64,000 bases of DNA from Ichthyophonus hoferi (Eukaryota; Opisthokonta; Ichthyosporea; Ichthyophonida; Ichthyophonidae). A model generated the notes under the pieces. The model searched no databases. It was not told the DNA's origin and was given only the letters and a program-made list of their open reading frames with translations. The translations under genes were made by a program, and so were the position numbers. Location: assembly GCA_002751075.1 (NCBI GenBank), contig NAOQ01000035.1, forward strand, positions 166,921 through 230,920, in the 5' to 3' direction. The number at the start of each line of letters is the position of its first letter. Position 1 is the first letter of the stretch. Below, in pieces: positions 26,298 through 39,530 of the stretch.

Positions 26298-26609
26298 NNN
26301 NNNNNNNNNNNNNNNNNNNNNNNNNNNNNNNNNNNNNNNNNNNNNNNNNNNNNNNNNNNNNNNNNNNNNNNNNNNNNNNNNNNNNNNNNNNNNNNNNNNN
26401 NNNNNNNNNNNNNNNNNNNNNNNNNNNNNNNNNNNNNNNNNNNNNNNNNNNNNNNNNNNNNNNNNNNNNNNNNNNNNNNNNNNNNNNNNNNNNNNNNNNN
26501 NNNNNNNNNNNNNNNNNNNNNNNNNNNNNNNNNNNNNNNNNNNNNNNNNNNNNNNNNNNNNNNNNNNNNNNNNNNNNNNNNNNNNNNNNNNNNNNNNNNN
26601 NNNNNNNNN
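26298..26609. other. Assembly gap (312 N) bounded by poly-A
   Basis: The run of N is flanked by about 37 A on the left and 35 A on the right, so assembly broke inside a homopolymer. Lys- or Phe-rich open frames across it are artefacts. Confidence 0.98.
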
Positions 26610-26646
<37 letters not shown>

Positions 26647-27479
26647 GAACATATAACAATGTCAACGAAGAAACTATATACTTGAGCTTTCTTTCAAGTT
26701 TAACATGTAGCTTTGAAATATAAAGAACGGAGGTTTCAGAGAATGATGAACATATTAATATTTTCTTTTATGGAAGGAAATATGAGTAAAGCCTACAGAA
26801 CTATTGAAATCATAGATCTCTTTCAATATCTCAGTACCCCAAAAGGTTATTTATTAGGTACTTCAAATTTTATAAAAGCATTTATATATGTGTTGATTTT
26901 AATCTGTTAAACGGTATTTTTTATTTATTATTAACCAAATATATCATGTTATATGTATATTTACATTCCTTTACTAGCGATTGACTACTATCGATTAAAT
27001 CGCATTATGTTTTATGAAATCCTCCAGAAACGTTTTATTATAATCTTAAATATCCTTGACAGCGAATGAATGCTACGGGATAAACTAGCATTTTCATAGA
27101 CTTATAGACAGCGATTTATAATTTTAAATACTACAACCTGGTAATGAACGCAACCAATTAAACATTTAACAGAATATATTGATTATAATTGCTCAGCGAT
27201 CATTCACACTGTAGCGCTATGGCCAAGCTGGCATGTAGGACAGTTGAAAGTAATGAGATAACAAAAGTACACTGGATCGACATACATCATATAATAGGAT
27301 TATCACTTGCACTATGGCAGAGTATGATAGTTTTGTTTTTTATTTGTGTATAGGAAGGTTTAGTTACTTTATAAAACTTTATAAACATATTGTTACTGCA
27401 TGCATAATTTATTATGCAACTGGTGAACAAGCATAAATACACATTATTATATCAATGACATAATATCTTATTATCATAC

Positions 27480-27775
27480 ATGCATGCTATTATACTGTCA
27501 TACATGCAAACATACTATTATATTATTATGCATGCCTACAATTATATTATTATCCTATCATACAAACTATCTTGCAAGTGAACTATTCACATACATGCAT
27601 ACATACTATCATACTATCATACTACCATACAAATTATCATATATGCAGACTATAATACATACTATCATACGTACTGTCATACCATCATACTATCATACAT
27701 ATTATTATACATGCATACTATTATACTGTCATACATACTATTATACATACTATCATACTATCATACACACTGTAT
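27480..27775. repeat. CATACTATCATACATG minisatellite
   Basis: About 300 bases of irregular CATACTATCATAC and CATACATGCATAC units. A related block lies in an intron of the KHDC4 homologue at about 29600-29715. The 196-codon plus-strand frame starting at 27484 reads through the array and is not a gene. Confidence 0.8.
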
Positions 27776-28060
27776 TAGTATTTATTTATTTATATATATG
27801 CCTACACAAATATGAAGCACAAAACGCATCAAATATTGGCACCTCAGACAATAATGAGTTGCAGACGTACATTTTTTCTGCTTTCACTTTTCATGCCGGT
27901 CTCTTGTTGCCTTTTCCGTGGAACATTCAATATAAGATTAAACTTTCCTGTATTATTGCTGGTCTTTGTGCGCTTCATAGTTATGTCTATATTTACTTCG
28001 GGATAGGTAGTAAGTTGTATATTTTCAAGTTTTTCATCCTTGAAGGGGAAGCGAGAGTGA

Positions 28061-28335
28061 GAAGAGAGACATAAAAGATTAGAAAGTGGTGGGAGTGTTG
28101 GAGTGAACCAAGAGGAGAGTGAACAGAGGGAAAAAGGGAGAGGGAGTGAAAGAGAGATAGAGAAAGAAAAAGAGAGGGAGAGGGAGAGCAAGAGAGGCAG
28201 GGAGAGAGAAATAGAAAGAAAAAAAAACAGAGAAAGAGTGAAAGAGAGAAAGAGAGTGAAGGTTAAGAAAAGAAGAAAGCTAGGTAGACAGGGAGATAAA
28301 CATGCAGAGAAAGAGAAGAAACAAGAGGGTATAGG
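28061..28335 (+). CDS. Candidate 5' exon of the KHDC4 homologue (Arg/Glu/Lys-rich)
   Basis: A purine-rich stretch is open on the plus strand and reads as Arg/Glu/Lys-rich peptide. It ends at a GT donor (ATAGG|GTGAGT) in the phase needed to join the first certain KHDC4 exon at 28403, giving ...GIG-KAAEAAAR. Charged RE-type N-termini occur in splicing proteins. Against it: the frame has no ATG before its upstream stop, so it would need yet another exon, and simple GA-rich DNA stays open by composition alone. It may be only a purine tract. Confidence 0.3.
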
Positions 28336-28402
28336 GTGAGTATATAGGGGGCCATGGTTGAGTATATTTCCAATTATCAACTTAGTTACCACCTATTCAC
28401 AG

Positions 28403-31400
28403 TAAAGCAGCAGAGGCAGCTGCCCGGATCAATGCCATCTTGGCCTCAAAGGGGAAATTGGCCAAGGGTAATGACACTCCTGCCCAGGTGTGTTTATGTA
28501 AAGAGGAGAGCGAGAGGGTGTAGGTTGTAGGGTGGGGGCAGTTTTTCTGTATGCTAATCTATATCATTACCTGAGTTGCGTATCGCTTTGTTCTCCTTCT
28601 ACATAGTTAGGTTTATAGTGTACTAGCATATGTTCTGTCATATGTTTTTTGTATTAGACTTTATCCTCATACACATATTTACTGTATATGTACCTGAAAC
28701 CAAGAAACACCCACTTCCCTTGCCAATGATTCTACTCCCCTATCCTATTACTTTCATAAATTCTACTTGGCTGGCTTAACAGTCCAACAGGGGCAGATTA
28801 TGATTGGATAGAGTCCTTTGTTCCACGTGATATTAATATTATTTTTAGCTAACCAATATTCTAATTTCCTCTTGAGCACTCTTTCCAGTCATCAATAACA
28901 CACAACACAATATAATGTGATATGACATAATATAATATAATTTAGTACAACAATAAATAAGATATAATACACAATTCTTTGTCAAACTCACGCGCAGTCG
29001 AACTTACTCGCCCGACATCTTGTTGTCCTTGTACGATCATCTACCTACCTATATATCTCTCTCCTCCCTCCTCTCCCTCGCTTTCTATGTCTAACCTTCT
29101 ACCCCTTCAGGCCCCAGGTCTCCCCGCACCTTCCACGGGAGAGTATCTGGAAAAGGAAATTGAAATCAACGATGTGCCCAATCCTATCCGCTATACACTA
29201 ACTAAGGGACAGTTTCACACTGAGGTAGAAGATACAAATAAAATACAATTGGGAAAGAGAGAGAAACAGGAAGAGAAGGATATGTAGTTGAGGCAATTGT
29301 TGGAGTGTCACTTTAAATGTACATCTATATATTGGTTCAGAGCATTTTAATATTGTATTGGTGGACTGTTTCATTGAGAGGTTTATGCATTGGTTTATAT
29401 GTATATATATTATCTTTAAGGTCATATCAGTGGGCTATACTTTATTTAGTTCTCCCTGATTGGTGCATATATTTATCTATTCCAAGTATTCTGTTATTTT
29501 TATATATTGGTCGAATATCACTTCACTCTGCTGCCCCTAGATGAGACGCCATATCTCACATCTCTTTCGTTCTCTACACTTACAATTACAAGCACACATA
29601 TATACATACTATCATACTGTCATACATACTGTCACACACACATACACACTATCATACTATCATACATGCACACATACACATTCATACATACTATCATACA
29701 TACTATCATACATATATACATATCCATACATCCAAACGTACGTCCCCAGCTCTTGCAAAAGTACAAAGTGAGTGTAACTACCCGTGGTAGGTTCTACTCA
29801 GTGACAGAGAAAGCCACCTTTGACAGGAACAATTCCGATATAAGTGCTGTAGCCACAGCCGATCGACCTCTCTTCCTTCACTGCTCTGTGAGTTTACTAA
29901 TAGCATGTGTGGTTGTGTTGTGTTGTGTTGCCTAACACTATGGTGCCTAGAGGAACGATGTATTAATATACTTTGATGATATCAATCTTGTTTATACATT
30001 TTCGTTGTTATTATTGTTGTTATTGCTATCTTTAATTGTGTTATATAAAACCAAAAAATTCTTGTGGAAAAGATAGAATGGTTATTATGCTATGTTTTAT
30101 TGACATATGACTTATTACCCGTGATGGAGGTATGATTTGGAAGGAGTGATGAGGCTTGAGATTTTTACGGTTTCACATCAAACAATTGTATATGCATACA
30201 TATATATTATGTGCATATATATACATAATAATAATAATAATAGTAATAGTAATAATAATAATAGCAACAACAACAATAATAATAGTAATAGTAATAATAA
30301 TAATAGCAACAACAACAATAATAATAGTAATAGCAATAATAATAATAATAATAATAACAATAATAATATAATACCTTTACTGTCCCCCATATTCCCCCAT
30401 TGCATGTTCCAGTTATGTATGTGTTTTCTGTGCCAACATAGCATATATCTTTATCCCTGTGCACATTCAGGTAGATGGAAGTAGATGATTAGATACATAC
30501 CAGTTATCTAGTCTTATCGTGATCCATATATGGTAATGGTATAGTTATATATATAATGGGAAAGAAGAGAGAAGGTAAAGAAAGAAAGAAGGTTGATCTA
30601 TGGGCAATTGTTTTAGCCAACCAATTAGTGTATGTAGTCAACAATAATACAAGCACCCAATTGCCTTAATGGTATATAGCAAGAAAACAGGAAATTAAGC
30701 ACATTATATGTGGTATTAGTACCAAAATGGTAATAATTTGTATCCAGCTGACTAATCAAATAATGTCAGGCACCGAGTGAGAAGGACATGGAAGCTGGAG
30801 TAGAGCAAATAAACAAACTAATAGAAGAATCGAAACAACCTAAGGCCAGGCCGGGTCGTGACGACCACGGGCTCATGCAACGGGATAGGGGCTACCATGT
30901 GAGTTTTAGGCAGATTGTGGTGTGAGGAATGATTGGCTGATTGTTGGTGTGGAATGTGAGTCATTGTCAGCCTATGAGAAAGTGAGAGAGGGTGATCCGA
31001 GAGGAATAATGTTGTTTTTGTTTAGGCAGTTTTTGGTGGTTTTTTATGAACAAACTTTGGATAGACTAGCATATTAGCAGGACTAATTAGCTGTTAGATT
31101 TAAATCTATTGCACTAGAGCCATTGGCTCTAATATCTAATAGTATTTTAATTGTTTTTTTACATAGCAACGGGAAATCCAACGACGACTTTTTGTAGGAG
31201 TTGAAGTGGACCCCAGCTATGATATTAAAGAGAAGATTACTGGCCCTGATGTAAGTATGCGGTAATGATTGGAGGGATATCATGTAGGCTAAATTTCATT
31301 TCTGGGGAGAGGACGCCGCATTGGTGGTTATATGTATATCATCAACCTATATACAAGCGTCATTTGACAATATACGAACTGTACGGTTTTTTGATTGGCA

Positions 31401-34400
31401 CCCTTCATTGTGACCATTGTCTACCATATATTTATCTTCCTGACAACTATATATAGGAATAGATTAAACATTAACCCTACAATCCCACTGGTTTTAATTG
31501 AGCCTCTTCTTGTCTACCCTTTCTTGTCTTTCTATAATAAGAACAATAAGATAATCTAGTCTACACCTATATATAGTTCATATGACTATTTTTATAATTA
31601 GGTACATGCAAGTATTTTAATGCACATATGTGAATATTTATATAGAGGTGATGTACTAACCCTGTCATATCTGCCGGGTCGGTTGGTAGGGTATGTATCT
31701 ACAACATATAATTAATTCCACTGGTGCACGTGTATCGTTGCGAGGAAAAGGATCAGGTTGTCGTGATCCAATCACTGGAGAGGAATCTTATGAAGGACTT
31801 CATTTATTTGTGACGTAAGTAGTGGGATTAGAGTATATAGCCATAGTTATTAGGACATATATAGTAGTAGTTTTTCGTACATATATAATAGTATTTAGTA
31901 GGATATATAAAATAATGCTACATGCTATATCTATTATATGCACCTAGATATAATAAGAGATTATTCTATTCTTCCTCCCGCTCCCCCTCTCTTTTCTTTT
32001 TGCTTTCTTTGCCTCTCTCTTTCTCTCCCTTTTTCTCTACCTTTCACCCCTTTATTATTATAATGACTATCCCTACCCTACCCCTACAGGCATACTCACC
32101 CTCGAGGTATGGACCAAGCTGTGGGTCTGTGTGAAAGCTTATTAGCCACAGTGGCTAGGGATTATAATAGTCACCGAGCAGCCAACCCTACCCGTATGTA
32201 TACATATGGATATATATGTTGCACACCTAATCACCTCCCTACCATCTTGTTTTTCTTTACGTCCTTTCTGTTCCTACTGCCTCGTAACTATGCCATGTTT
32301 CTCCAGTCCAGTATTTCTATATGTACTTGAATTATAAACCTTTTTAATCTCGATATCTTTGCAATACTGTTTAGTATATAACTTGATGAATATATCTGTT
32401 ATAGCAATCTGTGGTAGCTCTAGTGACTTGTCCACACATAAGGGGTCTCCAATTAGTTTTTGATTCATAGATACATGTTTTCTTCTAGGTTCTGGACTAT
32501 TTCAATCCAATTTATTAAGAACTATTACCCTACCCATATATTTATATTGGTAGACTAATTGGCAAAACGTTCTATTTTAATTACACTGTCAAGTTGTAAT
32601 GATCTCACATGATTTAGGACTAAAGGGGTAGGCTTAAGCCATAGCAAACACCATCTTAACCCAATGATATGATAGTGCTACGTCACAATAATACTGTGTA
32701 ATAATATACTGATTTATATCCAATTACCGCTATTATCGTTATTTATGACCATTCATTCTGAGCTTTCCAATTCAATCAAAGTGGTAATTCGGATACTTGT
32801 TGGATTATCTTATGGTTATGTCATGTACCTATATGATTGGCTAGGCCTGCATCACATGCCAAAAAAAAAACAATTACAGAGGGAAAACGCCTATATCCTT
32901 ATTAGATTAATCTTTATCCAATATGGTCATATATGTACATATGACGTTGTGCTAGTTCTTATTGATACCAGGCGTTATTATTAATAGCACATGGTTCATC
33001 CAATGATGCCATATATATTAATGATAATGCATTTTTATCAGATTGATATCTGGACTCTGGGCCAATTACATTGAAAATTTAATCATGTATGTGCCCGAAT
33101 GGCATGCCATTTATATTACCATCTAATACCTTACTGGACTATATATCTTTCTATAATGTCTCTTGTATTGTACTTCTACTATTTTATCGTTATCATGTTC
33201 TTTTCATCACAGATATCAACCATAGCCTGGTTACTAATATTCCTCATCCTCTCTACACCTTCTACAGCCAACAATATACAAACTCGTGCTACATCGACTT
33301 ACATACACGCATACATATGTAGATCCAGGCCGTATCACCCTATACATACATAATATATACATACGTACATACATACATACATACATACATACATACACCC
33401 TTTCCTCCCTCTCCACCCACAGCATTATATGCAGCTACACCCTATGGTGCTCCCATTATGCCCTATGGCGTTGACCCTACCTATGGTGGACCAGCCCACC
33501 CCCCTATGCCCTCTCCTGGGCCTCCGCTGTATGGCTATGGTTATGCCGCTTCGCCTATACCCCCCGCATATCCTCCTCTGTCTGGTGGCCCTCCTATCCC
33601 TCCTATGGGTGTAGCACCCTCGATGGTATGCTGTTCTTTCTCTCTACTGAGTTCTTTAACATGTGCATATGTGTGTATGTGTATATATGTATATATGTAT
33701 ACCTTTACTTTTCTGTTGGTCTTCTACTCTTTTGTATACACTGATATATATATATATATATACAGGCCAATCACACCCCAAAAGCTGCAGATGCATATTT
33801 ACTATGGTACTCTCATGCATACCTATAGATACTAGGATATAGATAGCTACCTACCTACCCCTATATCTAGCCATACTGACCATAATGACCATACTGGCCC
33901 ACCCTTATCCAGGCTTACCCTCCCTACGGTGCCCCAGAGCCCCCTCCTGTGCCCTACGGCTATCCTCCTGTGACTGACCCATCGACCCTTCCCTATGGAT
34001 ATGTACCTCCCCCCACTGCCCCCGGTGTATGTTTCACTTCATTCCTTCTCCCCCCTCCCCCCTCCCAGCCCAGTCTGCTTATATGATTGCTTGTATATAT
34101 TTTACTTTGCGTCCAGACCTCGGCTGAGGAATATTTAGTTATATGTAATACAGTTATGTTTATTTGGTTTATTTGTATTCTATATATATACCTGCGTACA
34201 CACCTCCTTTTCCTGCATGTTTTAGACGTGAATGCTTTTATATATCTATTACTATATACTATACCTACTATTCATATATATACACTAGGCACATGCATGC
34301 AAGAGCTCTCAATGAACCACACAGAGAGGAAGAGAAACACACATAAATATAACGACCTACATGTGACTAATAATACAATATATCTTAAAGGTATTATGTA

Positions 34401-34732
34401 TTTAAAGGAATAATAAATCTAAATATATTAGTGTATTATATATATTGTTAATTTTAATTTTAATATAGCTGTATTATTGGTTTTGTAAAGATGCTAATTA
34501 TGGTTTTTAATTATTTCTTTTTCGTTTATCTATGAAGCTAGTCTTTCACACTGGTGCTTATGCACTATACCTATACCTATATATATGTAGATGTATGTAT
34601 ATATGTATATATATGTATGTATATTATATTCTTACATGTCCTAGAAATTGATGTCTGTATGCACACTTTCCCAGCACTGTTTTAATCTTTGCACCTGGTT
34701 CCCTACAAATATTTCATATATACACGTATACG

Positions 34733-34764
<32 letters not shown>

Positions 34765-37343
34765 CTTGGGCTAATTAGGCACAGACTCTTAGATGAGACA
34801 TTAGTTTTAAGATGTTTAGTTTGAAGATGTTTATGTAGCGTGGCTGATTGAACCAATTCATTTTAGTACCCAGGGATCGCTCCCCCTCCTCCACCGCCTA
34901 TTAGCCAGTACCAGCCTTCTCCACCAATTGTAAGTTGAATATGATGTGTATAGTGCTAGATTGCGTGGTATGCACAAATGATCATAAGTATTACTGATAG
35001 TATTTGTAGCAGTAATAACAATATTAATAATGCTACCAATAATAATAATGATAATAATACCTACACTGCCAATTATACCAGTAACAATAATGTTAATACT
35101 GCCACCAATAACACTAATAATAATAAAACCAACACTACCAATAATACTAATAATAATAATAATACCAATACTACCAATAACACTAATAGCAACCTCCCCG
35201 TAACCATGGTTACCCTCCCCCTATGTTTGAATGCATTAGCCTAACGCCCCTGCCTACTACCAGGGCCCACCTTCTAGTGATGGTACTTCAGGTAAACGTC
35301 ATTTCAAAGAAGCAATAGAAATTATTGCACCTACCAAGAGAACCTTCGAGGTAAGGAACTACTCCTATTGCTAATTGTGATATCTAACCAGTTATAATCA
35401 TTAGTACTATCTTCAAAGGGATTAATACATTAATCAAAAGGTTGATTAGGGCGATTAAGAATTATAGTGATTGATGGGCTGTCACGTCACTGCTTTTATA
35501 TTTTTAGTCATTGTCGATCCTAGTTATGTCATTGGCCGTGCAACCCTGGTTATTAATAGAATTATATGACTATGCCTTCATATGCACAGGGTTTATTTTA
35601 CTAGGTTATTATAGGCAGACACACTTCCCCTACCTTCTTCCATGTTTTCCCTACAATCTACCTCTATATAACTTTGTCTGCCTTTAAATCTTTCTTTTCG
35701 ACTCCTGTTTATGTTGGCATATTATCATTATGATCCTCTCTACGTATCTCATTGAGTCCTTGTTTTTTTCCTCTCCATTACCATCACACTCTCTCCTTCT
35801 CCTTATCCCTTATAAGTCATTCCCAATCTTACCACCTAGCATATAGCCTCACTTATTAATACGCCTCTTTTTTCCCCCACTCACCTCCTACTTTGCCCAT
35901 CAATCCAACTAACTGAATACAGGAAACTATTCCACAAAGGGTTGACGCAAATAAACCCCAACCAGAGAGTGGTGGTCGGGGAGAAGGTCCGCCTAACGGT
36001 AATGCGGGTTGTGTTCTGTTACAACGTTTCCTTCCTTCTATTACTTTATTACTTTCATTTTGGCGTGTATGTTTATTTTTGTTCTCCCTCTAGGCATTAC
36101 AGTCTATTCTTTGCATGGTTTACCCACTCTCTCCTTTCTTCTTCCCTAATATAACACCCTGCTGTATACCACCCGGTCCTGGTACAGTCTTCTTGTGCCG
36201 TCCTTTCTTTTGGTGATGTGATTGTGTGACTGACACCCAATCATGGCTAACATACAGCACGTCAGGCACTTACTATTGTGGCAGTTATACACAGGGGACA
36301 TATTGGGGTGGGAGTAAAGGATATATGGTAGAGATAGGATTAGAACAAACTGAACAGCATTGAAAAGAGAGCATGAACAATGAATAAGTGCACACAACGA
36401 AACAGACCGTGAGATAGGGAGATAAACCAACTATACATCCGGTCAGAAAGAACATTTATAGGTTGTATATACATTGACATGTTTAATTATAATAGGTGTA
36501 ATGTATGTGGGTCTGTGTGGAGATTACTAACGATTAATCACTGACTAAATCTTGTTTCTCCCTCCTTATTATGTACCGAATCGCCATAACCCACGCTAAT
36601 GTAACTAACTGTTACTACTGACTACTGACCTCATGGTATTATGGATATCGATATCTGCTATGCCCTTCTATTGACTTCTCCTCCTCCTACCTACCAATCT
36701 ACCTACCTATTGGACCAGCAAGCAACATCAATCCCCAGTGACAGTAACTACTAACTTCACATGGATTACACACTACCTGCATATCATAACATAACACAAC
36801 ATAACATAACATAACATAACATAGCCTAATATAATATCACATACCTCCTCCCCTTTCATATCTTTCTATTTTCTCGCTCTCAAGCAATACTTTACACCCC
36901 TATATCCCCTATATCCTCTCACCTGCTCGTCATATACTATATCTTTGTTCACTAATTTCTCTCCCTTTCCTTCTTAATGAATATGTTATATATTACATCC
37001 TTTTCCCCACGCTCTCCCGTTCTTCTGTACCCTTCTATTAAATTAGCTTTCCTGTTCATCATCCATGTACTACTTTATATTACTTTATATGTATTGTTTA
37101 GTGTCTTGTGGCGCGTTACCTTTCTTTCCCTTTTTATCTATTTCTACAACAATATATATATATATATATACGTACACTACATCCTTTTTACTTTCTTTTC
37201 CCTTTTGTTTTTTCCATCACATTGCCTATGGTATTACAGAAACACGTGACAAAGATGGCTTTGTGATGCCACCCCCCAAGAAGGTTAGGGCCAATGGAGT
37301 GACACGTGGAGGGCTGGTGGATTATGGAGATGATGATGAGTGA
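28403..37343 (+). CDS. KHDC4: KHDC4/BLOM7 homologue, KH-domain RNA-binding protein (5' end unresolved)
   Basis: KHDC4 is a nuclear KH protein linked to the spliceosome and splice-site choice. Exons: 28403-28487, 29111-29224, 29750-29887, 30770-30898, 31167-31250, 31690-31814, 32090-32193, 33423-33625, 33913-34026, 34867-34929, 35264-35350, 35923-35998 and 37240-37343 (stop). All have GT-AG borders in matching phases, giving 474 residues. Family segments in order: AARINAILASKGKL, EIEINDVPNP, TTRGRF, DRPLFLH, RLFVGVEV, then the KH core GPD|GMYLQHI with an intron inside the GxxG loop. RGKGSGCRDP and a LCESLLATV helix follow. Next comes a long Pro/Tyr/Gly-rich region (YGAP, YGYP repeats), KRHFKEA, and an acidic end, DYGDDDE. 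A further exon may be hidden in the 1.2-kb intron after 32193. The first exon is missing; a purine-rich candidate is listed separately. Confidence 0.92.
30225..30370 (+). repeat. AAT/AGC microsatellite in a KHDC4 intron
   Basis: AATAATAATAGTAATAGT and AGCAACAACAAC blocks repeat in a regular higher order within the third intron. Asn-rich (plus) and Leu/Tyr-rich (minus) frames are by-products. Confidence 0.9.
34985..35195 (+). repeat. AATAATACCAAC minisatellite in a KHDC4 intron
   Basis: Irregular array of AATAAT, ACCAAC and ACTAAT words that reads as an Asn/Thr-rich peptide in one frame. It lies between exon 34867-34929 and exon 35264-35350 and is not in the coding path. Confidence 0.85.
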
Positions 37344-39324
37344 CTGGCTCACTAATCATGAATTATTTTATGATTGGTTTAGTCTAATTAATTAGCACAT
37401 TAGTCTGATTGGTCTTGATCTGAACGAAGTGTATTTCATTGGATATTGAGTTACATTTTTTGACTTTCTGCTTTCTGCTCAATATAGAATTGTTATCTAT
37501 TTATATTTAAGGTATACTTGCTGATTTGCTTATGTGTCTGTGCATATGTACGTATATATATATTTTACGTTTGGTAAATGGGAGAACTGGAGTATATTCT
37601 TTCTTGATATAAACGGATATTGAACAATAAGAGATCTCTAACACTGTCACTGATAAGGCATTTTTATTTTAGTTTGTGTTTGTGCTTGTACTTGGTATAG
37701 TACTATAATCAGAATGGTATCATGTTTTTTTTTTGCATATTGAATAGCCAATAGTTCTATCTATACTTCAATATGTCTGAGATACTGTGATACTATATAC
37801 ACATATGCATGAAATACTATAGACCTTTTATTTGACATCAATTTAAGGATGTATGTATGTACAATAATACGTGCAAGTTGCTGTGAATCCATCAAGTCGG
37901 CCTTAACTGTATTCCTTTATCATATTGAAATATAATATATCATCTTACTTGAACTGGAGTTTATATATTCTAAATTGAAGTCAAACCATACATACATATA
38001 TATGCCTTTTGAGAGTATTAACTATACATTCAGTAAAAAAGTTATTGGCTTGTGTATATCTTAATTTAAATATAAGCGTATTGGTAGTCTATAGTTGGCT
38101 TTGTTTTGGAATAGCATTAATATTTGAACAGTCATAACCCAAGTGGCGATTAATTTATGATCTTGCTCCTTCTCCACACCCCTTTCATCTAATCTCAAAG
38201 CAATTTTACACAAGAATATGTGCACGTACTGTATGATACATTACAACTCGTTTGGAAATATTTTTTTAATGTTGGCAATTCATTTTCTATTTGAGTGCGA
38301 AAGATGTGCATTCACCAAGTAATTAGTACTTAGGTTGTTGGGGGCTGGGTTTACGTTGATTGATAAATATTTTTAAATTGTTAAGAAAAGCCAGCGGAAT
38401 ATTACCGGAGTACCATTAGCTATACGAGGGATGGAACTACTTTATGATAGTCTTTACATGTAATATACATAAATTGAATGAACATGTTGAAAACAATGCT
38501 TTACCATTATATAATATATTTACTGGAGCCAAAAGAGAATTAAATAATCAAAGTTCCAATATTTTGCTATAACATATGCCCGTACGATTATAATAAGTAG
38601 TATTTATCGGCATCAGATTTTCATAAAGCTTGCCCAATATATAGAACGTTCAATAAATGCAACCGTTTACAGAATCCCAATTATATAGATAATTCTGTCC
38701 CACTGTTTTATTTAGAGATGGAGTGCAAAAACCAGTGAGGTCATATTAATCAAAGTAATATTTGTTGTTTTTTAAAAAAAACTAAAATCTCAAGGGTTAA
38801 AATCAAGCAGGATAAGCTAAGAATGTAATAAAAAATAGGTTCAATCCTACTAATTTGATGAGAAAACAACCATGCAGCAAGATGAGTGTTATCTAGCATA
38901 GCAAAGAAATATTAGGAGCTTGCTTGAGATATGCTAACTATTCAAGATCACGAAAATGGGTTTTTATTAAAATCTAGTCCGAAACGGTTAATTCATAATA
39001 ATGGATGTTAACTAACCAGTGAGCCACTCCTTTTTAATCTTATCTTAGACATGTTAATTGACCAATGAATCACTGAAATGCAATATTATATGTTTTAATT
39101 GGCTAGTTAGCTGCAAAGGCTTTAATATATAATTATTATAATTGGTGGGTTAACAAGTGAGCTATATCATTTTCTTATGTTAGCTTATGGTTCATCTATC
39201 TAGTTCACACGGATTGCAAACACTAAAAGTAACAATAAATACTAATAGGAGGACTTTAAGAAAACTCCCACGCAGCTCAAACAAGACATTGAACGGGTAT
39301 TAAAGAATTTGATGCCAAATATAG

Positions 39325-39530
39325 CTGCATATACAATATAGGCATAGTTACTATAACTATAATTAGATGATGAATCAATACTGAGTTCTGAAGTATTCTA
39401 TACTATATTTAGAAAGCATAAAGGATCGGTCTAAGGCAGATGAGAGATACACAAGGCTATGCAGTTTTTATCTATAATTTTCTGTTTGCAAAAGTTGGTT
39501 ACAGCCCTGAGCATGGGTGATCTGATAGCT
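39325..39530 (+). repeat. Dispersed repeat R2, copy 3
   Basis: Head GCATATACAATATAGGCATAG and middle CTGAGTTCTGAAGTATTC match copies at 3060 and 14715. The tail GTTTGCAAAAGTTGG matches the copy at 14715. Ends approximate. Confidence 0.5.

Larger units (their letters stand above)
25866..28060. other. Intergenic stretch upstream of the KHDC4 homologue
   Basis: AT-rich DNA with a poly-A-bounded gap (26298-26609) and a CATACTATCATACATG-type minisatellite at about 27480-27775. It should include the promoter and possibly the first exon of the KHDC4 homologue, but I could not identify either. Confidence 0.4.

Noticed and set aside
27484-28074. 196-codon frame rich in Tyr/Thr/Ile/His
   Set aside because: It reads through the CATACTATCATAC minisatellite; the rest has no recognisable features.
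30137-30484. Asn-rich plus-strand and Leu- or Tyr-rich minus-strand frames
   Set aside because: Products of an AAT microsatellite inside an intron of the KHDC4 homologue.
33458-33614. Alternative reading frames over the Pro-rich KHDC4 exon
   Set aside because: The frame that keeps phase with both neighbouring exons is the Pro/Tyr/Gly-rich one; the others are shadows.
34978-35244. Asn/Thr-rich 88-codon frame, considered as an extra KHDC4 exon
   Set aside because: Minisatellite translation; flanking certain exons join in phase without it.
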